DNA of 64,000 bases, from the NCBI RefSeq assembly GCF_016132445.1, contig NZ_CP046056.1, positions 2,287,501-2,351,500 on the forward strand. The letters are read 5' to 3'. The number at the start of each line of letters is the position of its first letter. Position 1 is the first letter of the stretch. A program made the translations under genes and the position numbers. Origin of the DNA: Venatoribacter cucullus. Its GTDB lineage: Bacteria > Pseudomonadota > Gammaproteobacteria > Pseudomonadales > Oceanobacteraceae. This document shows positions 48,220 through 61,719 of the stretch, piece by piece. The notes beneath the pieces were generated by a model. That model saw nothing but the letters and a program-made list of their open reading frames with translations, did no database searches and was not told the origin of the DNA.

Positions 48220-50850
48220 ATGAGTCAGGACAACAGCCAACACACGCCGATGATGCAGCAGTATCTGAAAATTAAGGCCGAGTTCGCCGATACGCTGTTG
48301 TTTTATCGCATGGGCGATTTTTACGAGCTGTTTTATAACGATGCCAAGCGTGCCGCCCAGCTGCTCGATATTACCTTAACCGCCCGCGGTCAGAGCGGTG
48401 GCGCCCCCATTCCGATGGCGGGCATTCCTTATCATTCCGCCGATAACTACATTGCCAAACTGGTGCGCGCCGGGGTATCGGTCGCCATTGCCGAACAGAT
48501 CGGCGACCCGGCCACCAGCAAAGGGCCGGTGGAACGTAAAGTGGTGCGGGTGATTACCCCAGGCACGCTCACCGATGAAGCCTTTCTGGACGAACGCAGC
48601 GATAACCTGCTGGTGGCGCTGTGCTCACAGCAGCAGCGTCATGGCCTGGCGGTACTGGAGCTGAGCTCCGGACGTTTTTCGGTACTGGAAGTGGATGGCG
48701 AAGAAGCCCTGCTGGCGGAAATCGAACGCCTGCGTCCTGCCGAACTGTTGCTGAACGAAGATCAGCTGCTGCCCGCCAATCTGAACGAACGACAGGGCGC
48801 GCGCACCCTGGCTCCCTGGCATTTTGAAAGCGATACCGCCCTGCGCCTATTAACCACCCAACTGAAAACCCGCGATCTGCGCGGTTTTGGTTGTGAACAA
48901 ATGAGTGTGGCCATCCGCGCGGCCGGCGCGTTGCTGCATTACGCCCAGGACACTCAGCGCAACAGCCTGCCGCATATCCGCTCGCTGCAGGTGGAACAAC
49001 CCGACGACGCCATCATTATTGACCCGGCCAGCCGCCGCAATCTGGAAATCGACATCAACCAGAAAGGCGATACCCAGCACACGCTGGCGTGGATTATGGA
49101 TAAAACCGCCACCGCCATGGGCAGCCGTCTGCTGAAGCGCTGGCTGAACCGGCCGCTGCGCGACCACAACCTGCTGCGCCAGCGCCAGGGCTTAATTGCC
49201 CAGTTGCAGGAACAATACGCCACCGAGGAACTGCACAGCAGTCTGAAACAGGTGGGCGATGTTGAACGGATTTTATCCCGCGTGGCACTGGGCTCGGCCC
49301 GGCCGCGCGATCTGGCCCGCCTGCGCGATGCCCTCAGCGTGGTGCCGGCGATCCGCAGCCAGCTGCAACGCCTCGACAGCACGCTGGCCAGCAACCTGCT
49401 GGAACGGGCGGTGGAGTTTCCCCACTGGGTGGAGCGGTTAAGCCAGGCCATTATTGATAACCCGCCGGTCGTCATCCGCGATGGCGGTGTGATTGCCGAA
49501 GGCTACGATGCCGAGCTGGACGAACTGCGTGGCTTAAGCGAAAACGCCGGCGATTATCTGGTGAAACTGGAAGAACAGGAAAAAGCCCGCACCGGTTTAA
49601 GCACCTTAAAAGTGGGCTACAACCGCGTGCATGGCTATTACATTGAAATCTCCAAAGCTCAGGCTGACCACGCGCCGGTGGAATACATCCGCCGCCAGAC
49701 CTTAAAAAATGCCGAACGCTTTATTACCCCGGAACTGAAAACCTTTGAAGACAAAGCCTTAAGCGCCCGCAGCCGCGCCCTAACCCGGGAAAAAATGCTC
49801 TACGACGACATCGTACAGGCACTGGCTGACGAGCTGGTCGAGCTGCAGGTCTGTGCGGCGGCACTGGCCGAGCTGGACGTACTCAGCAACCTGGCAGAAC
49901 GCGCCGACACCTTGCGCTTTGTGCAGCCGCAATTAACCGATGACGCCGTGCTCGACATTGAACAGGGCCGCCATCCGGTGGTGGAAAACCTGATCACCGA
50001 CCCCTTCGTGGCCAACGACACCCGGCTCGACGGCCGAACCAATATGCAGATCATCACCGGCCCCAACATGGGCGGTAAATCCACCTATATGCGGCAGGTC
50101 GCACTGATTGTGCTGCTGGCGCACATCGGCAGCTATGTGCCGGCGCAGCGCTGTGAGCTGGGCCCGATCGACCGTATTTTTACCCGTATGGGTTCCTCCG
50201 ATGACGTCGCCGGCGGCCGCTCCACCTTTATGGTGGAAATGACCGAAACCGCCAACATTCTGCACAACGCCACCGCCCAAAGCCTGGTATTAATGGACGA
50301 AGTGGGCCGCGGCACCAGCACCTTCGATGGCCTGTCACTGGCCTGGGCCAGTGCCGCCCATCTGGCGCAGAGCATTAACGCCTTCACCCTGTTCGCCACC
50401 CATTATTTTGAAATGACCGCGCTGCCGGAGCAGTTCAGCAATGTGGTGAACGTACATCTGAAAGCCACCGAACACGACGAGCGCATTATTTTCCTGCACG
50501 CGGTCGAGCAAGGCCCGGCCAGTCAGAGCTATGGCCTGCAGGTGGCGCAACTGGCCGGCGTGCCAGCCAAGGTCATTCAGGCCGCCAAAACCCAGCTGCA
50601 GCAACTGGAACAGGGCAATCATCAGCCATTGTCTGGCGCCCGCCCGGGCAGCAGCGCCGCCTCTGCTGCGGTGGCCGGCACATCCGGCTCAGGCTCGAAA
50701 TCCGCCCAGCCGGCCCCGCAACCGCTGCAGAATGATCTGTTTGCCACCCAGCCATCGGCGCTGGAAGAACGACTGGCAGAGGTAAACCCCGATGACCTTA
50801 GCCCGCGTCAGGCGCTGGAATTGTTGTACGAACTGAAGCAACTGCAGTAA
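48220..50850 (+). CDS. mutS: DNA mismatch repair protein MutS
   Basis: MutS recognises mismatches and recruits MutL. The 876-residue product has the mismatch-binding Phe-x-Glu motif in MGDFYELF (about residue 40), the Walker A motif GPNMGGKST and the conserved [13 protein letters not shown] Ser/Gly/Ala/Pro-rich linker (about residues 806-840) is longer than usual and precedes the C-terminal tetramerisation segment. Divergent from pncC with 78 bases between starts. Confidence 0.98.
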   Translation: MSQDNSQHTPMMQQYLKIKAEFADTLLFYRMGDFYELFYNDAKRAAQLLDITLTARGQSGGAPIPMAGIPYHSADNYIAKLVRAGVSVAIAEQIGDPATSKGPVERKVVRVITPGTLTDEAFLDERSDNLLVALCSQQQRHGLAVLELSSGRFSVLEVDGEEALLAEIERLRPAELLLNEDQLLPANLNERQGARTLAPWHFESDTALRLLTTQLKTRDLRGFGCEQMSVAIRAAGALLHYAQDTQRNSLPHIRSLQVEQPDDAIIIDPASRRNLEIDINQKGDTQHTLAWIMDKTATAMGSRLLKRWLNRPLRDHNLLRQRQGLIAQLQEQYATEELHSSLKQVGDVERILSRVALGSARPRDLARLRDALSVVPAIRSQLQRLDSTLASNLLERAVEFPHWVERLSQAIIDNPPVVIRDGGVIAEGYDAELDELRGLSENAGDYLVKLEEQEKARTGLSTLKVGYNRVHGYYIEISKAQADHAPVEYIRRQTLKNAERFITPELKTFEDKALSARSRALTREKMLYDDIVQALADELVELQVCAAALAELDVLSNLAERADTLRFVQPQLTDDAVLDIEQGRHPVVENLITDPFVANDTRLDGRTNMQIITGPNMGGKSTYMRQVALIVLLAHIGSYVPAQRCELGPIDRIFTRMGSSDDVAGGRSTFMVEMTETANILHNATAQSLVLMDEVGRGTSTFDGLSLAWASAAHLAQSINAFTLFATHYFEMTALPEQFSNVVNVHLKATEHDERIIFLHAVEQGPASQSYGLQVAQLAGVPAKVIQAAKTQLQQLEQGNHQPLSGARPGSSAASAAVAGTSGSGSKSAQPAPQPLQNDLFATQPSALEERLAEVNPDDLSPRQALELLYELKQLQ

Positions 50851-50900
50851 CAATGCCACTTCGGTTCTAAGCACATAACCTTTCTTTCTGAGGGTTCGCC

Positions 50901-50929
50901 TTGCCCCCGGCCCGGCGCGCCCCTAGAAT
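50901..50929 (+). promoter_or_regulatory. fdxA promoter
   Basis: TTGCCC, a 17-base very GC-rich spacer, and TAGAAT. The transcript leader then has a GAGGCGG-CTTG-CCGCCT hairpin (50951-50968) 50 bases before the start. Confidence 0.6.
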
Positions 50930-51019
50930 GCTGGGTTTTTACAACACCCGGAGGCGGCTTGCCGCCTGCCAGGAACCGGGGACCTGTACCGTTGACCAGC
51001 GATTTTAAGAGAGGCTCAG

Positions 51020-51343
51020 ATGACGTTCGTCGTGACTGATAACTGCGTTAAATGTAAGTACACCGACTGCGTAGAAGTTTGCCCGGTTGATTGTTTCTAT
51101 GAAGGCCCGAACTTTCTGGTGATTCACCCGGACGAGTGCATTGACTGCGCCCTGTGTGAACCGGAATGCCCGGCGGGAGCCATTTTTTCAGAAGACGAAG
51201 TCCCGTCCGGTCAGGAAGAATATATTGAACTGAACGCGGAACTGGCGGAAGTGTGGCCGAACATCACCGAGAAAAAAGAAGCTCTGGCGGATGCCGAAGA
51301 GTGGGACGGTGTGGAAGGCAAGCTGAAGTATCTGGAACGCTGA
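51020..51343 (+). CDS. fdxA: Seven-iron ferredoxin FdxA
   Basis: This 107-residue ferredoxin carries a [3Fe-4S] and a [4Fe-4S] cluster. The cysteine patterns [17 protein letters not shown] and [12 protein letters not shown] match the FdxA family next to mutS and rpoS in Pseudomonas. The C-terminal 45 residues are acidic and helical. AGAGAGG precedes the start; a shared terminator separates it from convergent rpoS. Confidence 0.97.
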   Translation: MTFVVTDNCVKCKYTDCVEVCPVDCFYEGPNFLVIHPDECIDCALCEPECPAGAIFSEDEVPSGQEEYIELNAELAEVWPNITEKKEALADAEEWDGVEGKLKYLER

Positions 51344-51367
51344 AGCCGGCAACCGGACACAGAGCAT

Positions 51368-51396
51368 AAAAAAAGCTGCCAGTGGCAGCTTTTTTT
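51368..51396. terminator. Bidirectional terminator between fdxA and rpoS
   Basis: Seven A, GCTGCC-AGT-GGCAGC and seven T give U-tails in both directions. Confidence 0.95.
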
Positions 51397-51426
51397 ATGG
51401 ACGCATGGCTCAGCCGCAACAACCGT

Positions 51427-52416
51427 TCAGGACAGATCACCAAACAACGTGGCGGCATTCAGGCCCTGCTTTTCCATAATTTCGCGCAGGCGCTTCAGTG
51501 CTTCGACCTGAATCTGGCGCACCCGCTCGCGGGTTAAACCAATTTCCCGGCCCACATCTTCCAGAGTGCTGGTTTCATAACCACGCAGACCAAAGCGGCG
51601 TGATAAAACTTCGCGCTGTTTTTCCGGTAACTCTTCAATCCAGCGGGCCAGATTGTCCTGAATATCCTGATTCTGCAGTTCTACCCGCGGGTCATTAATG
51701 CGTTCATCCGCGATGGTATCCAGCAAGGATTTATCCGATGACGGGCCAATGGGGGTGTCGATGGAAGTCACCCGCTCGTTCAGTTTCAGCATGCGCTTTA
51801 CATCTTCGACCGGCTTTTCCAGCAAAGCAGCAATTTCTTCGGCGCTGGGCTCGTGATCCAGCTTCTGGGTCAGCTCGCGGGCTGCACGCAGATAGACGTT
51901 CAGTTCCTTTACCACATGAATGGGCAACCGGATGGTGCGGGTCTGATTCATAATGGCCCGTTCAATGGTCTGACGGATCCACCAGGTGGCGTAGGTAGAA
52001 AAGCGGAAGCCGCGTTCCGGGTCGAATTTTTCCACCGCCCGGATCAGGCCGAGGTTGCCCTCTTCGATCAGATCCAGCAACGACAAACCACGGTTGAGGT
52101 AACGGCGGGAGATTTTTACCACCAGGCGCAGGTTACTTTCGATCATGCGCCGGCGCCCCATTTCATCGCCCTTACGGGCCAGGCGGGCGTAATGCACTTC
52201 TTCTTCCGCCGACAGCAACGGCGAAAAACCGATTTCATTCAGATACAGCTGTGTGGCATCCATGGTTTTCCAGGACGTGTCCACTGCAAAGCGTTCCGGT
52301 ACTTCTTCGGCTGCTGCAGATTTCTCTGTTTCGGCCTCATCTTCATCGATCAGAGCCAGAGCATCCACATCATCAAAAACGTCTTCTTCACGAATATCGC
52401 GTTGCTGTACAGCCAT
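51427..52416 (-). CDS. rpoS: Stationary-phase sigma factor RpoS
   Basis: RpoS directs general-stress and stationary-phase transcription. The 329-residue product has [21 protein letters not shown] (region 1.2), [14 protein letters not shown] (2.4) and [19 protein letters not shown] (4.2). I start at MAVQQRD, because AGGCGG lies eight bases before it; the ATG two codons earlier has only two bases of spacing. nlpD lies 69 bases upstream, and by analogy a major rpoS promoter is likely within nlpD. Confidence 0.97.
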   Translation of the reverse strand: MAVQQRDIREEDVFDDVDALALIDEDEAETEKSAAAEEVPERFAVDTSWKTMDATQLYLNEIGFSPLLSAEEEVHYARLARKGDEMGRRRMIESNLRLVVKISRRYLNRGLSLLDLIEEGNLGLIRAVEKFDPERGFRFSTYATWWIRQTIERAIMNQTRTIRLPIHVVKELNVYLRAARELTQKLDHEPSAEEIAALLEKPVEDVKRMLKLNERVTSIDTPIGPSSDKSLLDTIADERINDPRVELQNQDIQDNLARWIEELPEKQREVLSRRFGLRGYETSTLEDVGREIGLTRERVRQIQVEALKRLREIMEKQGLNAATLFGDLS

Positions 52417-52485
52417 GATCATTTCCGCCTGTTTCTGCTTGTCTGGCCTGAAAAACTGCTGTTCAGGCTGACAACTGATTATTTT

Positions 52486-53265
52486 TTATCCGCTCTGTCC
52501 GGACTTGCCGGGCAAATACCGGAGCGGATCAACCGGTTTACCGTTCTGCCGGATTTCAAAGTGCAGCATCACTTTATCGGTACCGGTAGAACCTATTTCG
52601 GCAATCTTCTGGCCCGCTTTAACAACTTCCTGCTCGCTGACCAGAATACGGCTGGCATGGGCATAGGCGCTCAGGTAGGTATCGTTGTGTTTTATGATCA
52701 CCAGATTGCCGTAACCACGCAGCCCCTGACCGGCATACACCACGGTTCCGGCCGCCGCTGCCAAAACAGATTCTCCCAAAGCCCCCCCTATATCAATCCC
52801 CTTATTGACCGGTGTTTTGGTTGAAAAACGACCAGTCAAACGCCCGTTTGCCGGCCATTGCCAGCTTAATTCGGCACTGCTCTGAGGTTCCGCCGGGGGC
52901 GTATAAGTGGCGGCCGGCGGCGCTGGCAGCGTGGTCCGGGCGACGGCAGCAGGGCTGTCGGGTTTACTGGCCGGAGCAGGCTTGCTGACAGCAACGGCAC
53001 GGGAGCGACCTGACACGTCAATTTTCTGACCCGGATAAATGGTATAGGGGCTATAAATAGAGTTAGCGCTCGCCAACTCCCGATAGTCGATTCCATAGCG
53101 CCAGGCAATCGAGTAAAGGGTTTCCCCACGCTCCACCTGATGGAAACCCGTCGCCGATTTCTCATTGCTGAACTTTCTTTCAACTGAGATGAATTCTCGT
53201 CCCGACAAGCAGCCTGACAAAAATGTAATTAATGTGACTAATGTGACAACTGCAAGGTGCTTCAT
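52486..53265 (-). CDS. nlpD: Murein hydrolase activator NlpD
   Basis: NlpD activates the amidase AmiC at the septum. The 259-residue lipoprotein has lipobox FLSGC (Cys19), a LysM domain at about residues 42-85, a Pro/Ala linker and a LytM/M23 domain. The LytM domain is degenerate in the expected way: NKGIDIGG and VMLHFEIR lack zinc-binding histidines, so it is an activator rather than a peptidase. It lies directly upstream of rpoS. Confidence 0.95.
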   Translation of the reverse strand: MKHLAVVTLVTLITFLSGCLSGREFISVERKFSNEKSATGFHQVERGETLYSIAWRYGIDYRELASANSIYSPYTIYPGQKIDVSGRSRAVAVSKPAPASKPDSPAAVARTTLPAPPAATYTPPAEPQSSAELSWQWPANGRLTGRFSTKTPVNKGIDIGGALGESVLAAAAGTVVYAGQGLRGYGNLVIIKHNDTYLSAYAHASRILVSEQEVVKAGQKIAEIGSTGTDKVMLHFEIRQNGKPVDPLRYLPGKSGQSG

Positions 53266-53553
53266 TCTTGTCCACCAGTGGTTATTTTTTGACACCCGCG
53301 GCCAGCAGGTTTTTTCGTGTCCGGTGTACGCCGTTCATTAAGAACCAAAGACGCTATAAAAATATTTCTTATGAAAAAACAATCTTAAAAAGATGCACTT
53401 TTTCTGATTATTCGTCTGACTGCCTGTTTTTTACGACATTTCCCGCGAAAAAAACCTATCCGCTTTGCGTATTTGCGGAATTCGACAAGACTTCAGCTCT
53501 GGCCGGCGCCCGCTGCATGGTTCTGCGTTACGGCCGCCACCGCCCCGATCCTC
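53266..53553. other. AT-rich intergenic region upstream of nlpD
   Basis: This 288-base gap is unlike its surroundings: 53330-53470 is strongly AT-rich with A- and T-tracts, then the composition returns to GC-rich. On the minus strand TTGTTT, 17 bases and TTATAG form a candidate nlpD promoter. No gene is convincing. Confidence 0.45.
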
Positions 53554-54453
53554 TCAGCGTGCAAATCGTTTTGCCAGCCACTCCAGCGCCAGTACCAGAC
53601 CAGCCCCCGCCAGCATCAGCACCAACGCCTGCAGCGTTTCCGCACTCCAGTGCGGCAGAATATTGACCTGCACCAGCGGCACCAGATCACCGCGACTGTC
53701 GATGCGGGTCGTCAGGGTCTCTTTCCATGGCCACACCTTAACCAGCGACCCCACCATAAAGCCGGTCAGCAATGCCAGCATGGCCTGATAGTAGTGGTGC
53801 AGCAACCAGCTGAGCAGACGGGTAAAACTGAGCAGGCCCAGCAGCGCACCGGCCGCAAATAAGCCCAGCACGCTGAACTCCAGCCCTTTTACGGCGCTGA
53901 TAACCGGGGCGTACATGCCCATTAGCAGCAGCATAAAGCTGCCGGAAATACCCGGCAGAATCATGGCACAGATAGCGATGCTGCCGGCCAGAATCAGAGT
54001 CACCGGGTTCAGAGGCAGTTCCGTTGGTGTGGCCGAACTGATCAGGGCTGCCGTAACGGCACCCGCAGCCAGAAACAGCAGAACAGCGGCCGACCAGCGC
54101 TGAATTTCGCGCCCCATATGCCAGCAGGCAGCAATAATAAGGCCAAAAAAGAACGCCCACACCAGCACCGGGTGATTGACCAGCAGGTAATGGATACCAC
54201 GCGCCAACGTCACAATGGCCAGCAAAATGCCGCTGCCGAGGGTTAATAAAAAGGTGCCGTTAATCGCCTGCCAGAAGGCCCGCGGCCCCTGCCGGAACAG
54301 AGTACGTACGGCGTTCAGGTTAACGCTTTTAATAGAATCCAGCAGTTCGGTATAAATGCCGGTAATAAACGCGATGGTGCCGCCGGAAACACCGGGCACT
54401 ACGTCGGCAGCGCCCATCGCCAGACCTTTCAGAAATAACCAGAGGTATTGCAT
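53554..54453 (-). CDS. DUF368 membrane protein, candidate undecaprenyl-phosphate translocase (PopT-like)
   Basis: This is a 299-residue polytopic protein with the DUF368 hallmark GLAMGAADVVPGVSGGTIAF at the start and its inverted repeat partner MILPGISGSFMLLLMGMY in the second half. DUF368 proteins of Vibrio and Staphylococcus (PopT) have been reported to recycle undecaprenyl phosphate across the membrane. That role is inferred here by family only. I start at MQYLWLF; an in-frame ATG 20 codons earlier overlaps pcm. The gene stands between pcm and nlpD, which are usually adjacent. Confidence 0.88.
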   Translation of the reverse strand: MQYLWLFLKGLAMGAADVVPGVSGGTIAFITGIYTELLDSIKSVNLNAVRTLFRQGPRAFWQAINGTFLLTLGSGILLAIVTLARGIHYLLVNHPVLVWAFFFGLIIAACWHMGREIQRWSAAVLLFLAAGAVTAALISSATPTELPLNPVTLILAGSIAICAMILPGISGSFMLLLMGMYAPVISAVKGLEFSVLGLFAAGALLGLLSFTRLLSWLLHHYYQAMLALLTGFMVGSLVKVWPWKETLTTRIDSRGDLVPLVQVNILPHWSAETLQALVLMLAGAGLVLALEWLAKRFAR

Positions 54454-54481
54454 GCGTTGTCTTAAATCCTTAGCTGAAGTT

Positions 54482-55114
54482 TCAGCGCTGCACACCGGGC
54501 AGAAAGGGCACAAACCGTACGCTTTCCAGGGTTTTACGGCTGAAGTTGTCGCCCTGGCGGGTTATGAGTACCAGTTTTTGCTCCTGGCTGCCCACCGGCA
54601 TAATTAAACGGCCGCCATCGGCCAGTTGTTGTAGCAGTGAATCCGGTACCGCATCGGGTGCCGCGGCAGCCAGAATACCGTCATAGAGGCCATATTCGGG
54701 CCAGCCCCAGGTGCCATCGGAGAGTTTCAGCCGCACATTACGGTAATTCAGCTGTTGCAGGCGCTGGCGTGCTTTCAGATGCAGCGGCTCAATCCGCTCC
54801 ACACTGTACAGCGTACCCACCAGCGGGCTTAACACCGCGGTCTGATAACCCGAGCCGGTGCCGATTTCCAGCACCCGCGCTAACGGGCCAGCTTCCAGCA
54901 GCACTTCCGTCATGCGCGCCACCGTTAAGGGCTGGCTGATGGTCTGGCCATGGCCGATCGGCAGGGCGGTATCTTCATAGGCCCGGTGTGCCAGTGCTTC
55001 ATCGACAAACAGGTGGCGCGGGGTCTGGGCGATTACATCCAGCACCGCCTGACTGCGGATACCGCTGTCACGCAGGCGTTGCACCAGCCGGTTGCGGGTG
55101 CGCTGCGAGGTCAT
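54482..55114 (-). CDS. pcm: Protein-L-isoaspartate O-methyltransferase Pcm
   Basis: Pcm methylates L-isoaspartyl residues to start repair of aged proteins. The 210-residue product starts at [14 protein letters not shown], as in Pseudomonas, and has [13 protein letters not shown] and the SAM loop [16 protein letters not shown] start ten codons earlier overlaps the surE stop as GTGA and is an alternative. The surE-pcm pairing is conserved. Confidence 0.95.
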   Translation of the reverse strand: MTSQRTRNRLVQRLRDSGIRSQAVLDVIAQTPRHLFVDEALAHRAYEDTALPIGHGQTISQPLTVARMTEVLLEAGPLARVLEIGTGSGYQTAVLSPLVGTLYSVERIEPLHLKARQRLQQLNYRNVRLKLSDGTWGWPEYGLYDGILAAAAPDAVPDSLLQQLADGGRLIMPVGSQEQKLVLITRQGDNFSRKTLESVRFVPFLPGVQR

Positions 55115-55140
55115 GCCGATGCCGGTCAATAACTGGTCAT

Positions 55141-55890
55141 TCACAGGGCGGTGTCCGGAAAGACTTCCTGCAGCATCGGCAAGGCGCTGTGACGGGTCAT
55201 ATCCATCTGAATCGGAGTAATGGAAACCCGACCCTGCTCGATGGCGTGAAAATCCGTGCCGGGGCCAGCGTCGGCCACCTCGCCGGCGGCAGAAATCCAG
55301 TAGCATTCTTTGCCGCGCGGATTAATCGTCTGGACCGGATTATCGGAACGCTGGCGATGACCAAGACGGGTCACTTCAATGCCGGTCAGATCCGCATAAG
55401 GACGATCAGGAACATTGATATTAATCACGGAGTTTGGCGGCAGCTGCAGACAGTTCAGTTGCGGCAGGATGTCCAGCAACACCTGAGCCGCGGTATCAAA
55501 ATGGCGGCGGCCGCAGAGCGAGACCGCAATGGGGGTTTTATCCAGAAACCGGCCTTCGGTGGCGGCCGCGACGGTGCCGGAATACAGCACATCGTCGCCC
55601 AGATTGGCGCCCGAATTGATGCCGGCAATGACCCGTTCGCACTGATCTTTAAAGAAGGTATTAATTCCCAGATGCACACAGTCGGTGGGCGTACCGTTAA
55701 TGCTGATAAAGCCATTGTCCATAGACAGCGGATGCAATGGCCGGTCCAGCGTTAAGGAATTACTGGCGCCGCTGCGGTCACGGTCGGGGGCCACCACCAT
55801 GACGCGGTGGCCGGCCTGAGTTAACGCCTGCGCTAAAGTGCGCAACCCGGGTGCGTGTACACCATCATCATTCGACAGCATCAGATTCAT
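55141..55890 (-). CDS. surE: 5'/3'-nucleotidase SurE
   Basis: SurE is a survival nucleotidase that dephosphorylates nucleoside monophosphates. The 249-residue product has the metal-binding [11 protein letters not shown] start, [15 protein letters not shown] and [18 protein letters not shown] use ATG at [10 protein letters not shown]; a TTG three codons upstream has a better-spaced AGGAG and may be used. Overlaps truD by 23 bases. Confidence 0.96.
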   Translation of the reverse strand: MNLMLSNDDGVHAPGLRTLAQALTQAGHRVMVVAPDRDRSGASNSLTLDRPLHPLSMDNGFISINGTPTDCVHLGINTFFKDQCERVIAGINSGANLGDDVLYSGTVAAATEGRFLDKTPIAVSLCGRRHFDTAAQVLLDILPQLNCLQLPPNSVININVPDRPYADLTGIEVTRLGHRQRSDNPVQTINPRGKECYWISAAGEVADAGPGTDFHAIEQGRVSITPIQMDMTRHSALPMLQEVFPDTAL

Positions 55891-56935
55891 GCGTACCAAG
55901 CCGCTCGGGCTCCTCGGTTTTTGTTATTTCACGGAGTACAGAGGTCGCATAATAACCGGCAGGCAGGGAAAAGGTGAGCATTAAATCGACACTTTCCGGG
56001 TTGTCCTGACCTTGCTGCCATTGCCAGCGCAGTTGCTCCGGCACAGCACTCAGCGCCCGCCTCTCCTGTTTCAGACCGGCGTGCTCCAGCCCGTCGCACA
56101 GCAGTGGCAACTGCCCGGCGACGGCTGTTTCCAGCGCCAGTACCTCATCGGTGCTGCTCAGACGGCCACGCCCCCACAGCGGCCCGGTCGGCAGGCCTTG
56201 TTCATCACGGACTTCACCGGCCAGGGTTTGGCCCCACAGCCCCTGCCGGATGCGCTCAGCCAGAACGTTGTTAAACAGCAGTGACCGCACGGCCGACAGA
56301 TAAATGCTTTTCTTGCCCGGGTTACGTACACGAATTTCACCCGCCAGCATGGCGCGGCCGGCTTCGATATTGCCGCCGTCATGGCCGAAACGCTGCTCAC
56401 CAAAATAGTTCGGTACGCCGAGGGTTTTAATCTGTGCCAGATTGGCTTCCACCGCCGCTTTATCGCCCTCAAACCGACGCAACAACAGGGTAAAACGGTT
56501 GCCCAGCAGGTCGCCGCGGCGCAGTTTTTTGCTGTGCCGGCTCTGGCTGAGCACGGTCATTTCAGCGTCGTTCAGCACACTGAAATCCGGCTCCTGCACC
56601 CGCGGCAGATAAATGCTGAACCACTGCCGGGTAATGGCATGGCGGTCTTTCAGACCGGCGTAGCCGACATCCATTTCCTTTACTCCGGCCAGCGCGGCCA
56701 GCTTCTTGGCAATCCAGGCGGTATTGGCGCCGTTCTTTTCAATATGCAGCCAGACGTGCTCGCCCTCACCGCAGGGCAGAGCCTGCGGGATTTCTTCGAC
56801 CCGGAAATCCTCGTTGTGCTGCTTCAGCAGGGCGTGGGCGCCGGTGGCCGGATAGGCCTGCGGCCAGTCAGGCAAGGCGCTGCCGGCTGACGGATTGGAA
56901 ATGGGTGCCGGGTTGATGCTGGTTTCGGAGTTCAT
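55868..56935 (-). CDS. truD: tRNA pseudouridine(13) synthase TruD
   Basis: TruD makes pseudouridine 13 in tRNA-Glu. The 355-residue product has the catalytic [15 protein letters not shown] (Asp97) and the TRUD-insert fold. About 25 N-terminal residues, Ser/Pro-rich, precede the conserved start. It overlaps ispF by four bases (ATGA) and surE at the other end. Confidence 0.96.
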   Translation of the reverse strand: MNSETSINPAPISNPSAGSALPDWPQAYPATGAHALLKQHNEDFRVEEIPQALPCGEGEHVWLHIEKNGANTAWIAKKLAALAGVKEMDVGYAGLKDRHAITRQWFSIYLPRVQEPDFSVLNDAEMTVLSQSRHSKKLRRGDLLGNRFTLLLRRFEGDKAAVEANLAQIKTLGVPNYFGEQRFGHDGGNIEAGRAMLAGEIRVRNPGKKSIYLSAVRSLLFNNVLAERIRQGLWGQTLAGEVRDEQGLPTGPLWGRGRLSSTDEVLALETAVAGQLPLLCDGLEHAGLKQERRALSAVPEQLRWQWQQGQDNPESVDLMLTFSLPAGYYATSVLREITKTEEPERLGTHESDAVE

Positions 56936-57414
56936 AAATGCTCTGCGGTTAATAGCAGCACCACCGCTTCCACGGCGATGCCTTCTTTGCGGCCGGTAAA
57001 GCCGAGCTTTTCAGTGGTGGTGGCTTTGACGTTAATATCGTCCAGCCGTACCTGCAGATCCGCGGCGATGTACTCGCGCATGGTCTGAATGTGCGGGGCC
57101 ATTTTCGGCGCCTGGGCAATGATGGTGATATCGGCGTTACCGACCCGGTAGCCCTTGTCGTGAATCAGGCTAACCACATGGCGCAGCAATACCCGGCTGT
57201 CGGCACCGGCATAAGCGGCATCGGTATCGGGAAAGTGCTGACCGATATCACCCAGCGCCGCCGCACCCAGCAGGGCATCGGCCAGCGCATGCAGGGCTAC
57301 GTCGCCGTCGGAGTGGGCGACCAGGCCGCGCTCATAAGGGATCTGCACGCCGCCGATGGTAATAAAACTGCCTTCGCCGAAGGCGTGGACATCAAAGCCA
57401 TGACCGATGCGCAT
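56932..57414 (-). CDS. ispF: 2-C-methyl-D-erythritol 2,4-cyclodiphosphate synthase IspF
   Basis: IspF forms the cyclic diphosphate in the MEP isoprenoid pathway. The 160-residue product has the zinc-binding GHGFDVHAF start (Asp8, His10), the [13 protein letters not shown] block and the [16 protein letters not shown] end. It follows ispD by 18 bases; the two consecutive-pathway enzymes are co-transcribed. Confidence 0.97.
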   Translation of the reverse strand: MRIGHGFDVHAFGEGSFITIGGVQIPYERGLVAHSDGDVALHALADALLGAAALGDIGQHFPDTDAAYAGADSRVLLRHVVSLIHDKGYRVGNADITIIAQAPKMAPHIQTMREYIAADLQVRLDDINVKATTTEKLGFTGRKEGIAVEAVVLLLTAEHL

Positions 57415-57432
57415 ACTGGGGCTCCGCTCTGT

Positions 57433-58131
57433 TCAGGATTGAGTTAAAAACAACGACGCCAGCGCCAGATCTTCCGGCCGCGTCACTTTGATATTATCGG
57501 CCCGGCCTTCCACCAGCTGTGGTGTCAGGCCCAGCTGCTCCAGCGCCGAAGCTTCATCCGTAACCGTCAGCCCCTGCGCCAGACAGGTCTGCAGCGCCTG
57601 CCGCAACTGGGCGAAACGGAACACCTGTGGGGTTAAGGCATGCCAGAGCTGTTCGCGCTCAACGGTGTGGTCAATCACCACCTGCCCGTTATCAACCCGG
57701 CCGCGTTTCATGGTATCGCGTACCGGGGAGGCCAGAATGGCACCCGGGTCAGCAAGATTGCCGAGTAATTTATCGAGGTCGCTGTGGCGCAAACAGGGCC
57801 GCGCCACATCGTGTACCACCACCCAGTCGTCGGCGGCCGCCAGCCCGTCCAGCGCCACCAGTCCGTTCAGTACCGAATGACAGCGCTCACTGCCGCCGTC
57901 GGCGCGGATAATACGGGCATCACCGGCATAGTCGCTGGACGGCCAATAGGGATCCGCGGGGGATAACACCAGCACCAACTGCGCAAAACGGGGATAACTG
58001 AGCATCACCTGCAGGGTGTGGTCGATCAGCAAACGGCCCTGCAGCGGCAGATATTGCTTGGGACGGTCGGCCTGCATGCGACTGCCGACGCCGGCCGCCG
58101 GCAGAATAGGCCAGAAGCGCGGACTGCTCAT
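57433..58131 (-). CDS. ispD: 2-C-methyl-D-erythritol 4-phosphate cytidylyltransferase IspD
   Basis: IspD couples CTP to MEP in isoprenoid synthesis. The 232-residue product has LPAAGVGSRMQADRPKQYLPL (a CTP-binding loop), VVHDVARPCL and the C-terminal VTRPEDLALA. It overlaps ftsB by four bases. Confidence 0.96.
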   Translation of the reverse strand: MSSPRFWPILPAAGVGSRMQADRPKQYLPLQGRLLIDHTLQVMLSYPRFAQLVLVLSPADPYWPSSDYAGDARIIRADGGSERCHSVLNGLVALDGLAAADDWVVVHDVARPCLRHSDLDKLLGNLADPGAILASPVRDTMKRGRVDNGQVVIDHTVEREQLWHALTPQVFRFAQLRQALQTCLAQGLTVTDEASALEQLGLTPQLVEGRADNIKVTRPEDLALASLFLTQS

Positions 58132-58439
58132 GGGCGCTCCGGCGGATCAACAAATAAAATAAAGCTTTCACCGTCGCGCACCAGCCCCAGTTCTTCGCGG
58201 GCTTTTTCTTCCAGCAGCGAGGTGCCATCGCGCAGGTCCTGCACCTCGGTAAATAAACCGTCGTTTTCGGCCTGCTGCACGGCGTTATCCTGTTGCAACT
58301 GCTGGATACGGCGCTCAAGGGCATTATTGGCCACCACCCCGCTGGCGCCGAACCACAGCCGGTATTGCAGCAGCACGAACAGCAGCAGCGGAAACAGCCA
58401 CCAGAAGGATCGTAAGGGTTGCAGCAGGCGGGTGAACAT
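58128..58439 (-). CDS. ftsB: Cell division protein FtsB
   Basis: FtsB joins FtsL and FtsQ in the divisome core. The 103-residue bitopic protein has one membrane helix at about residues 14-30 and a periplasmic coiled coil (NALERRIQQLQQDNAVQQAEND) leading to the GLVRDGESFILFV end. The eno-ftsB-ispD order is conserved in gammaproteobacteria, but a terminator lies between eno and ftsB. Confidence 0.95.
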   Translation of the reverse strand: MFTRLLQPLRSFWWLFPLLLFVLLQYRLWFGASGVVANNALERRIQQLQQDNAVQQAENDGLFTEVQDLRDGTSLLEEKAREELGLVRDGESFILFVDPPERP

Positions 58440-58472
58440 AATCCTTGCTCTTATTATTCCGGTGATACGAAC

Positions 58473-58497
58473 AAAAAACGGGCCTAAGCCCGTTTTT
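58473..58497 (-). terminator. Rho-independent terminator after eno
   Basis: On the minus strand, ACGGGC-TTAG-GCCCGT is followed by a run of T, 15 bases past the eno stop. It lowers or uncouples expression of ftsB and the genes beyond. Confidence 0.9.
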
Positions 58498-58511
58498 GAT
58501 AGCCGTAATGC

Positions 58512-59840
<1,329 letters not shown>

Positions 59841-59845
59841 TTAAC

Positions 59846-61528
<1,683 letters not shown>

Positions 61529-61543
61529 TTAAGATGGGAGGGC

Positions 61544-61572
61544 AGAATACCAGAAGAGGTACGCAGGGTAAA
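61544..61572 (-). promoter_or_regulatory. Candidate pyrG promoter
   Basis: On the minus strand TTTACC, 17 bases and TATTCT, about 70 bases upstream of pyrG. Four of six bases match at each hexamer. Confidence 0.45.
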
Positions 61573-61719
61573 TTCAAAAGGCCTGACATGCGGCGCGATT
61601 CAGCGCTGACAATTTCCACACGAATAATAAGCATCCGGCACCCGGCGAACTCTTTTGGCCGGGCCCGGTCTACACTGGCTGTCTGAATTCACCCCTTGTT
61701 CTGATTCTGCGGAAATTTT

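Noticed and set aside
52866-53183. Overlapping minus-strand frame inside nlpD
   Set aside because: It is in another frame of nlpD, with a Pro/Arg-rich shadow composition and no support.
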